From Pseudomonas violetae (GTDB taxonomy: Bacteria > Pseudomonadota > Gammaproteobacteria > Pseudomonadales > Pseudomonadaceae), in contig NZ_JAKNRW010000005.1 in the NCBI RefSeq assembly GCF_023072615.1, positions 285,179 through 349,178 on the forward strand: a stretch of DNA of 64,000 bases. Direction: 5' to 3'. The notes beneath the pieces were generated by a model. The model was not told the DNA's origin. It saw only the letters and a list, made by a program, of their open reading frames with translations, and made no database searches. Both the position numbers and the translations under genes were made by a program. Below, one piece after another: positions 56,815-64,000 of the stretch (its first letter is position 1; each line of letters starts with the position of its first letter).

Positions 56815-57942
56815 ATGGATATCCTGAATTTACTGGCCCACAGAGCGCCGCCCTGCACCAGCACCCTGAGTGCCGACGGGTTGCTCGTGAACCTGTCCGC
56901 CAGCTTGAGCGATCAACTGGGTTACTCGCCTGAAGACTCGTTGAACCAGCCGATCGAACACCTCTACAGCATCGAATCGGTTCGCACCTTGCGGGCACTG
57001 TTCGCCAACCCGCCTGCGGACGAGCAGGTCCAGAGCATCGAGCTGACCCTGATCCGCCACAACGGCAGCCTGCTGCACGTGATTGCCAGTGGGTTGCTGG
57101 AGTGGCGCGAGGTCCAGCCTGCCTGCCTGCACTTGTTGAATATACCGCTGGGCACACTGGGCCATCGCCTGCGGGAAATGCACAACGCCAATGAAGTGAT
57201 GAGCCAGATGCTGCAAAGCGCCAAGGTGGCCTACTGGTGCATCGAGTTTGCCGAAGCGGTAGACATCAATAACTCGCCGGATGAAATCGTCCGCCAGGTG
57301 TTCGAAAACGACTCGCACTGGCGCCTGTGCAACCGCGCCATGGCCGACGTCTACGAGATGCCCTCGGATGTCGACTTCAATCAGCAACCGGTGCGTCTCT
57401 ACTGGCCGCGCAGCCCGGCCAACGAGGAATTTGTGCGGCGCTTGATCGAAGCCGGATTCAGCGTCGACTGTGCCTTGTCCGTGGATCGTCGCCACGATGG
57501 ATCACCCGCCTACGTCGAGAACGATGTGCGCGCAACCATCGTCAACGGGCACCTGCTACGCATGTGGGGCAGCATTCGCGACGTCAGCCAGGAACTGCGC
57601 ATGCAACACGATGCCGAGCAACGCATAGACGCTCTGCGCCGGGTGTTCGACGCGGTGCCGGACGCTGTCCTGGTGATTGACGAGCACTTGCAGCCGCAAT
57701 GGCGCAACGCGGTGTTCGAAGAGACGTTCGGCATCACCAACGGTGCCGGCATCGCCCGCCTGCTGCTGGACCACGCATTGCCGGAGCGCACCTGGCATCG
57801 CCTGCCGCTACCTGATTTGAGTGGCCGCGCGCCGGACTTCGATGTGCACTGTTCGCGTATTCTGATTCGCGAAGGTGTGGCCTGGCGCGTCGCCGTGTTT
57901 CGTCAGCGCCAGGGCGTAAGCACCCAAGAGTTGCACCCATGA
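56815..57942 (+). CDS. PAS-domain sensor protein without output domain, paired with sigma-54 activator
   Basis: A 375-residue protein from ATG 56815 (MDILNLLAHRAPPCTSTLSA). It has at least three PAS-like units: LSADGLLVNLSASLSDQLGY (~20-110), a middle one around WRLCNRAMADVYEMP (~150-260), and VFDAVPDAVLVIDEHLQPQW (~280-340). No kinase, GGDEF, HTH or membrane segment follows. It overlaps the sigma-54 activator by ATGA. It probably senses the inducer (perhaps an amine) and modulates the activator; this is inferred from the coupling only. Confidence 0.82.
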   Translation: MDILNLLAHRAPPCTSTLSADGLLVNLSASLSDQLGYSPEDSLNQPIEHLYSIESVRTLRALFANPPADEQVQSIELTLIRHNGSLLHVIASGLLEWREVQPACLHLLNIPLGTLGHRLREMHNANEVMSQMLQSAKVAYWCIEFAEAVDINNSPDEIVRQVFENDSHWRLCNRAMADVYEMPSDVDFNQQPVRLYWPRSPANEEFVRRLIEAGFSVDCALSVDRRHDGSPAYVENDVRATIVNGHLLRMWGSIRDVSQELRMQHDAEQRIDALRRVFDAVPDAVLVIDEHLQPQWRNAVFEETFGITNGAGIARLLLDHALPERTWHRLPLPDLSGRAPDFDVHCSRILIREGVAWRVAVFRQRQGVSTQELHP

Positions 57943-59366
57943 AAGACTCGAATCTGCCACCCAGCCTGCAGATGGGCATGCGTTCCTCGGTCAACGTCAG
58001 CAGCGAAGTCCTCGGCGCGTTACTGGAAACCCCGGCCCTGCACGCCCTGCTCGACAGCTTCGGCGAGGCACTCATCATCACCGATGGCGAAGGCCGTGTA
58101 CGCTTTCTCAACCTGGCGGCCGAGCGGGTCAATCGCTTGTCCAAACAACAGGCCATAGGCTTGCCTGACAGTGAGTTTTTCCAGCGCTCGACGCTCAATT
58201 ACGACGACCTGCAAGCGGCGCTGAATCGTGGCGGCAACAGCGCCTTGACCCGCTCCAGGGAGGGCCGGGTGATGCTCAGCAGCACCCATGCAATCCCCAC
58301 CGGGGCCTATGAAAAACCTTTTCGCATGCTGACCCAGAAGGACTTCGACGGCAGCCAGCCACAACGTCGGGCGTCGCTTGGGGCTCGGCCAGTGGAGCCC
58401 CAAGGCCTGCGCGATCCGCAGGACAACGCCCTGCACCTGTCCCCACAGTTGTCGGGCATCGCCGACACCGGCGTGCGCGCCTTCCGCCGCCGCGCCCGCC
58501 TGTTGCTGCTGGGTGAGCCAGGGGTCGGCAAAACAGCCATCGCCCGGCATATTCACCGCGCTGCGGGCTGGGGCGACCGGCCGTTCATCCATGTCAATTG
58601 CGGGAGCATTCCGGAGAGCCTGTTTGAGTCGGAGATGTTCGGCTATGAACGGGGGGCATTCACTGGCGCGCTTGCAGGAGGCAAACAAGGTTATATCGAA
58701 GCGGCTGCCGGCGGGACGTTGTTCCTCGACGAGATCGGCGAGATACCGCTGCACGTCCAGGCCAAGCTATTAAAATTCCTCGAGGACAGCACCATTCAAT
58801 CGGTCGGCTCGCCCCTGAGCAAAACCGTGCAGGTGCAGGTCATTGCAGCCACCAACAAGGACCTGCGGCACTTGGTGAGCATCGGCGAGTTTCGTGCCGA
58901 CCTGTATTACCGCCTGGCCGTGCTGCCAGTGGAAATTCCACCGTTGCGCCAGCATCGTGCTGACCTGCCCTTCCTGATCGACATTCTGCTCAGCCGCGTC
59001 AACGGTGACCGCGAACCGTCCCTGAGCTTGTCCGCGGGCTGTCGCAAGCGGCTGTTGAGCTACGACTACCCGGGTAACATCCGCGAGCTGGTGAATATTT
59101 TCGAACGCCTGGCGGTGCTCGCCGACGATGAAGCGCAGGAACATCACCTGCCGGCCGAAATGCTCGAACCGCTGCGCCCTCGGGAACCGGCAAATGCGCA
59201 GCTGGCCGATGAAGAGGATGCGCAGCAGAACCTCAAGCTGCAGGTCCAGCATTTCGAACGCCAGGTAATCCTCCAGGCGATGCACCTGTGCGGCAGCAAG
59301 CGCAAGGCTGCGGTGCACCTGGGTATCGACATCGGCACGTTGATTCGCAAGTTGCAGCGCGAGTGA
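57939..59366 (+). CDS. Sigma-54-dependent activator (PAS-AAA-Fis)
   Basis: A 475-residue bacterial enhancer-binding protein. N-terminal PAS (EALIITDGEGRVRFLNLAAE, ~43-62 onward). AAA+ domain with Walker A GEPGVGKT (192-199), GYERGAFTGA (GAFTGA at 239-244 contacts sigma-54) and Walker B GGTLFLDEIGE (258-268). C-terminal Fis-type HTH (GSKRKAAVHLGIDIGTLIRK). It lies directly upstream of a sigma-54 promoter and dmmABC, which it most likely activates. Confidence 0.93.
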   Translation: MKDSNLPPSLQMGMRSSVNVSSEVLGALLETPALHALLDSFGEALIITDGEGRVRFLNLAAERVNRLSKQQAIGLPDSEFFQRSTLNYDDLQAALNRGGNSALTRSREGRVMLSSTHAIPTGAYEKPFRMLTQKDFDGSQPQRRASLGARPVEPQGLRDPQDNALHLSPQLSGIADTGVRAFRRRARLLLLGEPGVGKTAIARHIHRAAGWGDRPFIHVNCGSIPESLFESEMFGYERGAFTGALAGGKQGYIEAAAGGTLFLDEIGEIPLHVQAKLLKFLEDSTIQSVGSPLSKTVQVQVIAATNKDLRHLVSIGEFRADLYYRLAVLPVEIPPLRQHRADLPFLIDILLSRVNGDREPSLSLSAGCRKRLLSYDYPGNIRELVNIFERLAVLADDEAQEHHLPAEMLEPLRPREPANAQLADEEDAQQNLKLQVQHFERQVILQAMHLCGSKRKAAVHLGIDIGTLIRKLQRE

Positions 59367-59478
59367 TTGAGTGGGGAACGCAAAGGCGCTGCAAAAACGC
59401 ATACATATTCGGTTACTTTTGCCATCACCACCCTCTCTTATAATTATAAAATTCTTTTAAATCAAATAGATAAAGAAC

Positions 59479-59494
59479 TGGCATGACCTGTGCT
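59479..59494 (+). promoter_or_regulatory. Sigma-54 (-24/-12) promoter of dmmABC
   Basis: TGGCATGACCTGTGCT has GG and GC exactly ten bases apart, matching the -24/-12 consensus TGGCAC-N5-TTGC(A/T) at the key positions. It lies 86 bp before the dmmA ATG. The upstream stretch 59430-59478 is very AT-rich (TTATAATTATAAAATTC), suitable for IHF bending. The activator binding site is not identified. Confidence 0.8.
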
Positions 59495-59579
59495 CCTGCT
59501 ATTTGCAACCCACCATCGTTGGGCTTTGCACAAGGCCGGCTTTTACCCGCCGCGCCGGTAGCCAGGAGGAATAATAAAA

Positions 59580-60182
59580 ATGTTGATCACCGGGATCAAA
59601 AGCCGACCGGTTTATGACCGGCTGGAACCGCTGCCAGGCGGTCTGCACCAGATCATTGCCGGCCAGGGCAGTGGCGGGCACGCCATGTTGCGCTTGCTGG
59701 GCGAGATGGCCGGATCGGCCAGCCCCATCACCCTGCTGTACTCCCAGGAGTCCTTCTCCGGCCAGGATTTCCTCGGCGAACTGCAGCAGCATTCCCAGCA
59801 CCCACTGCACGTGTACCCGTCCAACCAGTCGCTGATCGAATCACTCAAGGCCCTGCTCGGCGAAGCGCGCATGGGTACCCGCCTGTACCTCGCTGGTTCG
59901 GAAAGTTTTCTCGGCAGCGCCATGCAAGTGGCCACGCATTTCGACCTGAATCGCGACGAAGTGCTGCGCGAACACTCCGGCACCCTGGTGCGCCGGGTCT
60001 GGTGCGTGCATTGCGACACCTACACCGAGAACGTGACCCAACGCGTCTACGACTGCCCAGGTTGCGGGGTGACGCTGGTGGTACGCGATCACTATTCCCG
60101 TCGCCTGGCCGCCTTCCAGGCAGTCAAGGCCGATGCCGAAGTCCCGGGCGAACTGCCCGCAGCCGAGGAGCTCGACACATGA
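59580..60182 (+). CDS. dmmA: Dimethylamine monooxygenase subunit DmmA
   Basis: A 200-residue protein after a clear GGAGGAAT ribosome binding site. It contains a zinc-ribbon-like double CxxC (Cys142, 145, 159, 162: WCVHCDTY and YDCPGCGV) near the C-terminus. DmmA is one of three subunits of the heme-dependent oxidative N-demethylase that converts dimethylamine to methylamine and formaldehyde. Overlaps dmmB by ATGA. Confidence 0.88.
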   Translation: MLITGIKSRPVYDRLEPLPGGLHQIIAGQGSGGHAMLRLLGEMAGSASPITLLYSQESFSGQDFLGELQQHSQHPLHVYPSNQSLIESLKALLGEARMGTRLYLAGSESFLGSAMQVATHFDLNRDEVLREHSGTLVRRVWCVHCDTYTENVTQRVYDCPGCGVTLVVRDHYSRRLAAFQAVKADAEVPGELPAAEELDT

Positions 60183-61147
60183 GCCAGAACAACGGGACGT
60201 TGAATTTGCGCGTGGCCCGCATTGAAGCGGTAACCCCTGAAATCAAGCGCTTTACCCTGGTGTCGCCGACCGGCGCCCACCTGCCGGCTTTTTCCGGTGG
60301 CAGCCACGTGGTGGTGCTGATTGCCAATGCGCAAAATACCCTGCGCAATCCTTATTCCCTGCTCAGTTCGCCTTACGACACCAGCAGTTATCAGATTGCC
60401 GTGCGCCGGGTGGACAGCGGTCGTGGCGGCTCGGTCTCGCTGCATGACCATGTCAATGAAGGGGATGTGATCGAGGTGACCCCTCCGGTCAACCTGTTCC
60501 CGCTGATCAAGCAAGCGCGCCTGCACATCTTCATCGCCGGCGGCGTCGGCATCACGCCGGTAATCTCGCAGCTGGAGGAACTGCGCCTGAGCAAGGTGCC
60601 GTTTGAACTGCATTACGCCGTGCGTGGCGAAGCGCACGCGCAACTTGGCAAGGAGTTGCAGGCCACCTACGGCGAACAGGTGCACCTGTACCGCAAGGGC
60701 ATCGATGCGCGCCTGGATATCAGCCGGGTCCTGGCCGACCGCCCCCTGGGCAGCCACGTATACGTGTGCGGCCCGGACAGCATGATTGACGCCACACTGG
60801 CCTGCGCCAAGGAGCTGGGCTGGACCGACAGCCATGTGCACTTCGAGCGCTTTCTCGAACAGAGCAGCGGCGGCGAAGCGTTCAGCTTCACCCTCGGCCG
60901 CAGCGGCGCAACCATCGCAGTCTCGCCCGACCAGACCATGCTCGAAGCCGTCGAAGCCGCCGGCTACAGCATGCCCTACCTGTGCCGTGGTGGCGCCTGC
61001 GGCCACTGTGAAACAGCCGTCCTGGAACTCGATGGCGAGCTGCTGCACAGCGATGACTGGCTGTCGGACGAGGACAAGACCCTCCGCCAAAAAATCATGC
61101 CCTGCGTATCCCGTGCCAAATGCAATCGCCTGGTCATCGACCTCTGA
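60179..61147 (+). CDS. dmmB: Dimethylamine monooxygenase reductase subunit DmmB
   Basis: A 322-residue phthalate-dioxygenase-reductase-type protein. FMN site RNPYSLLSS (57-65), pyridine-nucleotide domain FIAGGVGITPVI (118-129) and CGPDSM (197-202). C-terminal plant-type [2Fe-2S] ferredoxin with Cys269-x4-Cys274-x2-Cys277 (CRGGACGHC) and Cys309. It passes electrons from NAD(P)H to the heme subunit. Start ATG 60179 in the overlap with dmmA. Confidence 0.92.
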   Translation: MSQNNGTLNLRVARIEAVTPEIKRFTLVSPTGAHLPAFSGGSHVVVLIANAQNTLRNPYSLLSSPYDTSSYQIAVRRVDSGRGGSVSLHDHVNEGDVIEVTPPVNLFPLIKQARLHIFIAGGVGITPVISQLEELRLSKVPFELHYAVRGEAHAQLGKELQATYGEQVHLYRKGIDARLDISRVLADRPLGSHVYVCGPDSMIDATLACAKELGWTDSHVHFERFLEQSSGGEAFSFTLGRSGATIAVSPDQTMLEAVEAAGYSMPYLCRGGACGHCETAVLELDGELLHSDDWLSDEDKTLRQKIMPCVSRAKCNRLVIDL

Positions 61148-61165
61148 TCGACGGAAGACATAACA

Positions 61166-62188
61166 ATGAATATCAAATTCAATCCCGACGAAACCTACCG
61201 CGACGACTACACCTTCGCCAACAGCCCGGAAACCATCGCCCGCGCGCCCTTCCCGTTCCCTGACGACGACTACATGTACTCGATGAATCTCGAGCCGCAT
61301 GTGTCGGTAGGCAATGGCGCGTTTCGCGCGGCGTTCGACATCGACGAGCATTACATCAGCGAGTGCAAGGATCGGGCGATCACCTTGGAGAAAGACCCGG
61401 GCATGCACTATGTCTCGGCCCCGCACATGATGGAGGCGCAGTGGGACTTGCTGGAGCTGATCATGGAGTCCTACGCCCACGATTATCCGCAGTACTTCAG
61501 CCTGCAGCGCGAGGGCCGCCAGTGGCACTGGACCAACCGTCTGCTGGACATCGATGACCACTTCACCTTCGGCGATCCGGCGACCCTGCCCTACGAGCCA
61601 ATGGAATACGTGACCCGCCAGGCCCAGGGCGATTGGGTTTTGCAGGAAGAACGCGACGGCACGCTGTACTGGGGCGCAGGCATCGCCACCCAGCGCGCCG
61701 ATTATTCCCTGCGTTTCAATCTGGGCATGAGTTGGGAGGAGTTCCACGGCCCGGTGCCGTTGGTCAAGGAAATCGGCATGCTCGATCGCGCCTTGAAGTT
61801 CCTGCTGCGCTTGCGCACCGGGCACCCGGTGCGCCGCCTGAACTGGTCGCTGACGGTCAACCCGCGCCTCGAAGTGTCCGCCGAGAGCCTGCCGGAATGG
61901 GCGCCGGACCGCACCATCGTCACGGCACAAAACGCCGGCAAGCTGGTGTACCTGCGCATCGAGCTGCAACCCCTGCACCGCCTGCCCCGCAGCAACGCGA
62001 TCGTATTCCCGATTCGCACTTACCTGCTCAGCCTCGAAGACATCGCCACCAACCCCGCATGGGCGCGGCGCATGCACCGGGTGCTGCGCGACCTGAACCA
62101 GCAATTGGTGGACTACAAAGGCTTCAGCCGCTACCGCGATGCAGCCGTGGAATGGCTGTCGCAGTACGACACCGAACCCAAACCCTGA
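61166..62188 (+). CDS. dmmC: Dimethylamine monooxygenase heme subunit DmmC (HDOD/DUF3445)
   Basis: A 340-residue protein of the heme-dependent oxidative N-demethylase alpha family. Family segments include YMYSMNLEPHVSVGNGAFRA near the N-terminus and TRQAQGDWVLQEERD. The C-terminal half has LNWSLTVNPRLEVSAESLPE, RIELQPLHRLPRSNAIVFPI and RTYLLSLEDIA. It carries the heme at which dimethylamine is demethylated. It starts 18 bp after dmmB. No dmmD-like gene is seen between it and the permease. Confidence 0.88.
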   Translation: MNIKFNPDETYRDDYTFANSPETIARAPFPFPDDDYMYSMNLEPHVSVGNGAFRAAFDIDEHYISECKDRAITLEKDPGMHYVSAPHMMEAQWDLLELIMESYAHDYPQYFSLQREGRQWHWTNRLLDIDDHFTFGDPATLPYEPMEYVTRQAQGDWVLQEERDGTLYWGAGIATQRADYSLRFNLGMSWEEFHGPVPLVKEIGMLDRALKFLLRLRTGHPVRRLNWSLTVNPRLEVSAESLPEWAPDRTIVTAQNAGKLVYLRIELQPLHRLPRSNAIVFPIRTYLLSLEDIATNPAWARRMHRVLRDLNQQLVDYKGFSRYRDAAVEWLSQYDTEPKP

Positions 62189-62316
62189 CGCAAGCCGGGC
62201 TCCTACTGGGTCAATGTGATCGTGAGATATCCATACAACAACAAAGCTCGACAAGAGCATGGGCAGGCCAACCTGCCAACCCTGTAAACACCTGCCATTG
62301 ATAATGAGGAAATAAC

Positions 62317-63855
62317 ATGAGTGGCTCATCCAACACGCGTGCAAGCAGCAGCGCCGACCAGGACGCGGAACAACTGCGCGCCCTCGGCTACAGCTCTGAT
62401 TTCAATCGGAGCATGAGCCTGTGGGAGAACTTTTCCCTGGGCTTCACTTACCTGTCACCGGTGGTCGGCGTCTACACCCTGTTTGGCCTGTGCCTGGCCG
62501 CCGGTGGCCCGCCAATGTTCTGGTCGTACCTGCTGATCGGCGCCGGGCAACTGCTGGTGTGCCTGATCTTCGGTGAAATCGTTTCGCAGTTCCCCATCTC
62601 CGGCGGGGTCTATCCCTGGGCGCGCCGCCTGGTGGGCAAGCGCTGGGCGTGGATGGTCGGCTGGGTTTACGCCTGGGCACTGTGTGCAACCATCGCCGGC
62701 GTCGCCGTCGGTGCAGGCCCGTACCTGGCGATCATGCTGGGTTTCAACCCAGGACCCGAGGCCAACATCTACATCGCCCTGACGATCATTGTGCTGTCGA
62801 CTGCGCTGAACCTGGTCGGCACCCAATTGCTCGCACGAGTGGCGATGTTCGGCTTCCTCTGCGAGCTGGTCGGCGCCATCCTGGTGGGCGGTTATCTGCT
62901 GATCTTCGAGCGTCACCAGCCGTTCAGCGTGCTGTTCGACACGTTCAATCTTGAAGTCAACGGCTCATACCTCCCGGCATTTCTGGCGGCTTCCCTGGCG
63001 GGCCTGTTCCAGTACTACGGCTTCGAGGCCTGCGGTGATGTTGCCGAAGAAACGCCGAACCCTGGCAAGCGCATTCCCAAAGCCATGCGCATGACCATCT
63101 ACATCGGCGGTGCTGCAGCGATGTTCGCCTGCCTGGCGCTGATACTGTCGGTGCCGGACATGGCCAAGGTCCTGGCCGGTGAAGACACCGACCCGGTCGC
63201 GACCATCCTCGCCAATGCGTTCGGCCCGGTGGGTTCGCGCCTGGTGATGGCGGTGGTGATGGTGTCGTTCATCTCCTGCGTACTAAGCCTGCAAGCGGCC
63301 GCCAGCCGCCTGTTGTTTGCCTATGCCCGTGACGAGATGATCATTGGCAGCTCGCTGCTCAAGCGGCTGTCGGGCAACCACGTGCCCTCGTTCGCCCTGT
63401 TGATCAGCGGCTTGGTGCCGGCAGGCATCGTCTGCCTTGGAATGTTTATGGCCGACGCGGTGGCAACCATCGTTGGTTTCGCGGCCATTGGTATCTATGT
63501 CGCGTTCCAGTTGATCATCATTGCGGCCCTGATCGCCCGAGCCAAGGGCTGGCGTCCGAACGGCCAGTTCACCCTCGGGGCCTGGGGCCTGTGGGTGAAC
63601 CTGGCCGCACTGATCTATGGCGTCTGCGCGATCATCAACATGGTCTGGCCACGCTCGCCGGATGCGCCGTGGTACGTCAACTACTCGATGATCCTGACCA
63701 CCCTGGTGGTGATGGGCGCAGGCCTGGTCTACATGCTGCTCGGCAAGCCGTACGACAAGGGCACAGCGCCTGCAGGGGATGCGTGGAAGTTTTCCAGGCC
63801 GCTGGCCAAGGCTGCTGATGTGTCTGCAGCGGCAGTCAACAGACCTTCAATTTAA
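62317..63855 (+). CDS. APC-family permease, probably for an amine linked to dmmABC
   Basis: A 512-residue inner-membrane transporter with about 12 helices. The N-terminal APC motif is FNRSMSLWENFSLGFTYLSP then VGVYTLFGLCLAAGGPPMFW; the conserved region after helix 1 and ISGGVYPWARRL are typical of the amino acid/choline transporter branch. Starts at ATG 62317 with GAGG upstream, 128 bp after dmmC and on the same strand. The location suggests uptake of methylated amines or related amino compounds. Confidence 0.88.
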   Translation: MSGSSNTRASSSADQDAEQLRALGYSSDFNRSMSLWENFSLGFTYLSPVVGVYTLFGLCLAAGGPPMFWSYLLIGAGQLLVCLIFGEIVSQFPISGGVYPWARRLVGKRWAWMVGWVYAWALCATIAGVAVGAGPYLAIMLGFNPGPEANIYIALTIIVLSTALNLVGTQLLARVAMFGFLCELVGAILVGGYLLIFERHQPFSVLFDTFNLEVNGSYLPAFLAASLAGLFQYYGFEACGDVAEETPNPGKRIPKAMRMTIYIGGAAAMFACLALILSVPDMAKVLAGEDTDPVATILANAFGPVGSRLVMAVVMVSFISCVLSLQAAASRLLFAYARDEMIIGSSLLKRLSGNHVPSFALLISGLVPAGIVCLGMFMADAVATIVGFAAIGIYVAFQLIIIAALIARAKGWRPNGQFTLGAWGLWVNLAALIYGVCAIINMVWPRSPDAPWYVNYSMILTTLVVMGAGLVYMLLGKPYDKGTAPAGDAWKFSRPLAKAADVSAAAVNRPSI

Positions 63856-63862
63856 CCACAAA

Positions 63863-63970
63863 CCCTTGTAGGCGCGAGCTTGCTCGCGATGGACGTTAAC
63901 GATGACGAGGGCGGCCTGAATGCACGCGGCGCCCTCAGGTTTATCGCGAGCAAGTTCGCGCCTACAAGGG
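63863..63970. repeat. REP pair (REPIN) after the permease gene
   Basis: Left arm CCCTTGTAGGCGCGAGCTTG CTCGCGAT and right arm ATCGCGAGCAAGTTCGCGCC TACAAGGG are complementary apart from one or two positions. The 50-bp interior itself holds GAGGGCGGC/GCGCCCTC-type complementarity. Same class as the pair at 36562. Confidence 0.88.
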
Positions 63971-64000
63971 TCCGGTTTGAAAACAAGAATTGCTTCAGAG

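Noticed and set aside
60092..62344. 750-codon minus-strand open frame across dmmB and dmmC
   Set aside because: It is antisense to two well-supported enzymes with intact motifs. Long antisense frames are common in GC-rich Pseudomonas DNA, and the translation shows no domain pattern.

Overview
The window looks like chromosomal DNA of a fluorescens-group Pseudomonas. It is GC-rich, the genes are densely packed with many ATGA or GTGA start/stop overlaps, and there are Pseudomonas-type REP pairs with the GCGAGC(A/T)TGCTCGCG-like core. The gene content also fits: a siroheme sulfite reductase followed by a DUF934 gene, sohB, a lexA2-imuA-imuB-dnaE2 SOS cassette, and dmmABC. I saw no rRNA, tRNA, CRISPR array, transposase or prophage. 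All family assignments come from reading the protein sequences; no search was run.

Left third (1-18.5 kb). Three very large minus-strand genes encode leucine-rich-repeat proteins with dermonecrotic-toxin-like N-terminal regions. Two of them end in regions resembling the IpaH/SspH 'NEL' E3 ubiquitin ligase. The first (1-5565) runs off the window and carries a triplicated helical-plus-LRR cassette. The other two (9717-13565 and 13562-18421) overlap by 4 bp. In both of these the expected catalytic Cys of the NEL CxD motif is replaced (Ser and Pro), and the middle protein is also cut short. The plus-strand sulfite reductase gene, its DUF934 partner and a few small genes lie between the first gene and the pair.

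18.5-31 kb. Mostly single genes and short operons: sohB, a histidine phosphatase, an SCP2 protein, a secreted amidohydrolase with a Cys/His tail, a LysR regulator, and a two-gene operon (sterol-desaturase/SRPBCC fusion plus a membrane-anchored SMP-30-like protein). Three stress-type small proteins (80, 80 and 172 aa) follow. Next is a decayed type VI accessory locus: a Tla3-like (DUF2875) gene broken by two single-base homopolymer deficits, and an upstream partner broken by another frameshift.

31-36.5 kb. A six-gene, translationally coupled stressosome-type operon: RsbR, RsbS, RsbT, an ATPase/RsbX-like phosphatase, a histidine kinase and a REC-PAS-HK-REC hybrid. A REP pair follows, and its right edge supplies the stop codon of the convergent uvrA2 gene. 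A second hybrid kinase lies beyond that.

41.6-49.8 kb. A GntR/FCD regulator diverges from a polyamine-type ABC importer operon. The operon continues, across an intergenic REP hairpin, into two amidohydrolases and a flavin reductase, and is probably a catabolic module for a nitrogen compound. The second amidohydrolase lacks the usual HxH metal motif.

49.8-64 kb. The SOS mutasome operon (minus strand) has a LexA2-type palindrome over its start codon, and a DyP peroxidase lies beside it. A PAS-only protein is coupled to a sigma-54 activator, which faces a sigma-54 promoter ahead of dmmABC (dimethylamine monooxygenase) and an APC permease. A REP pair closes the window.
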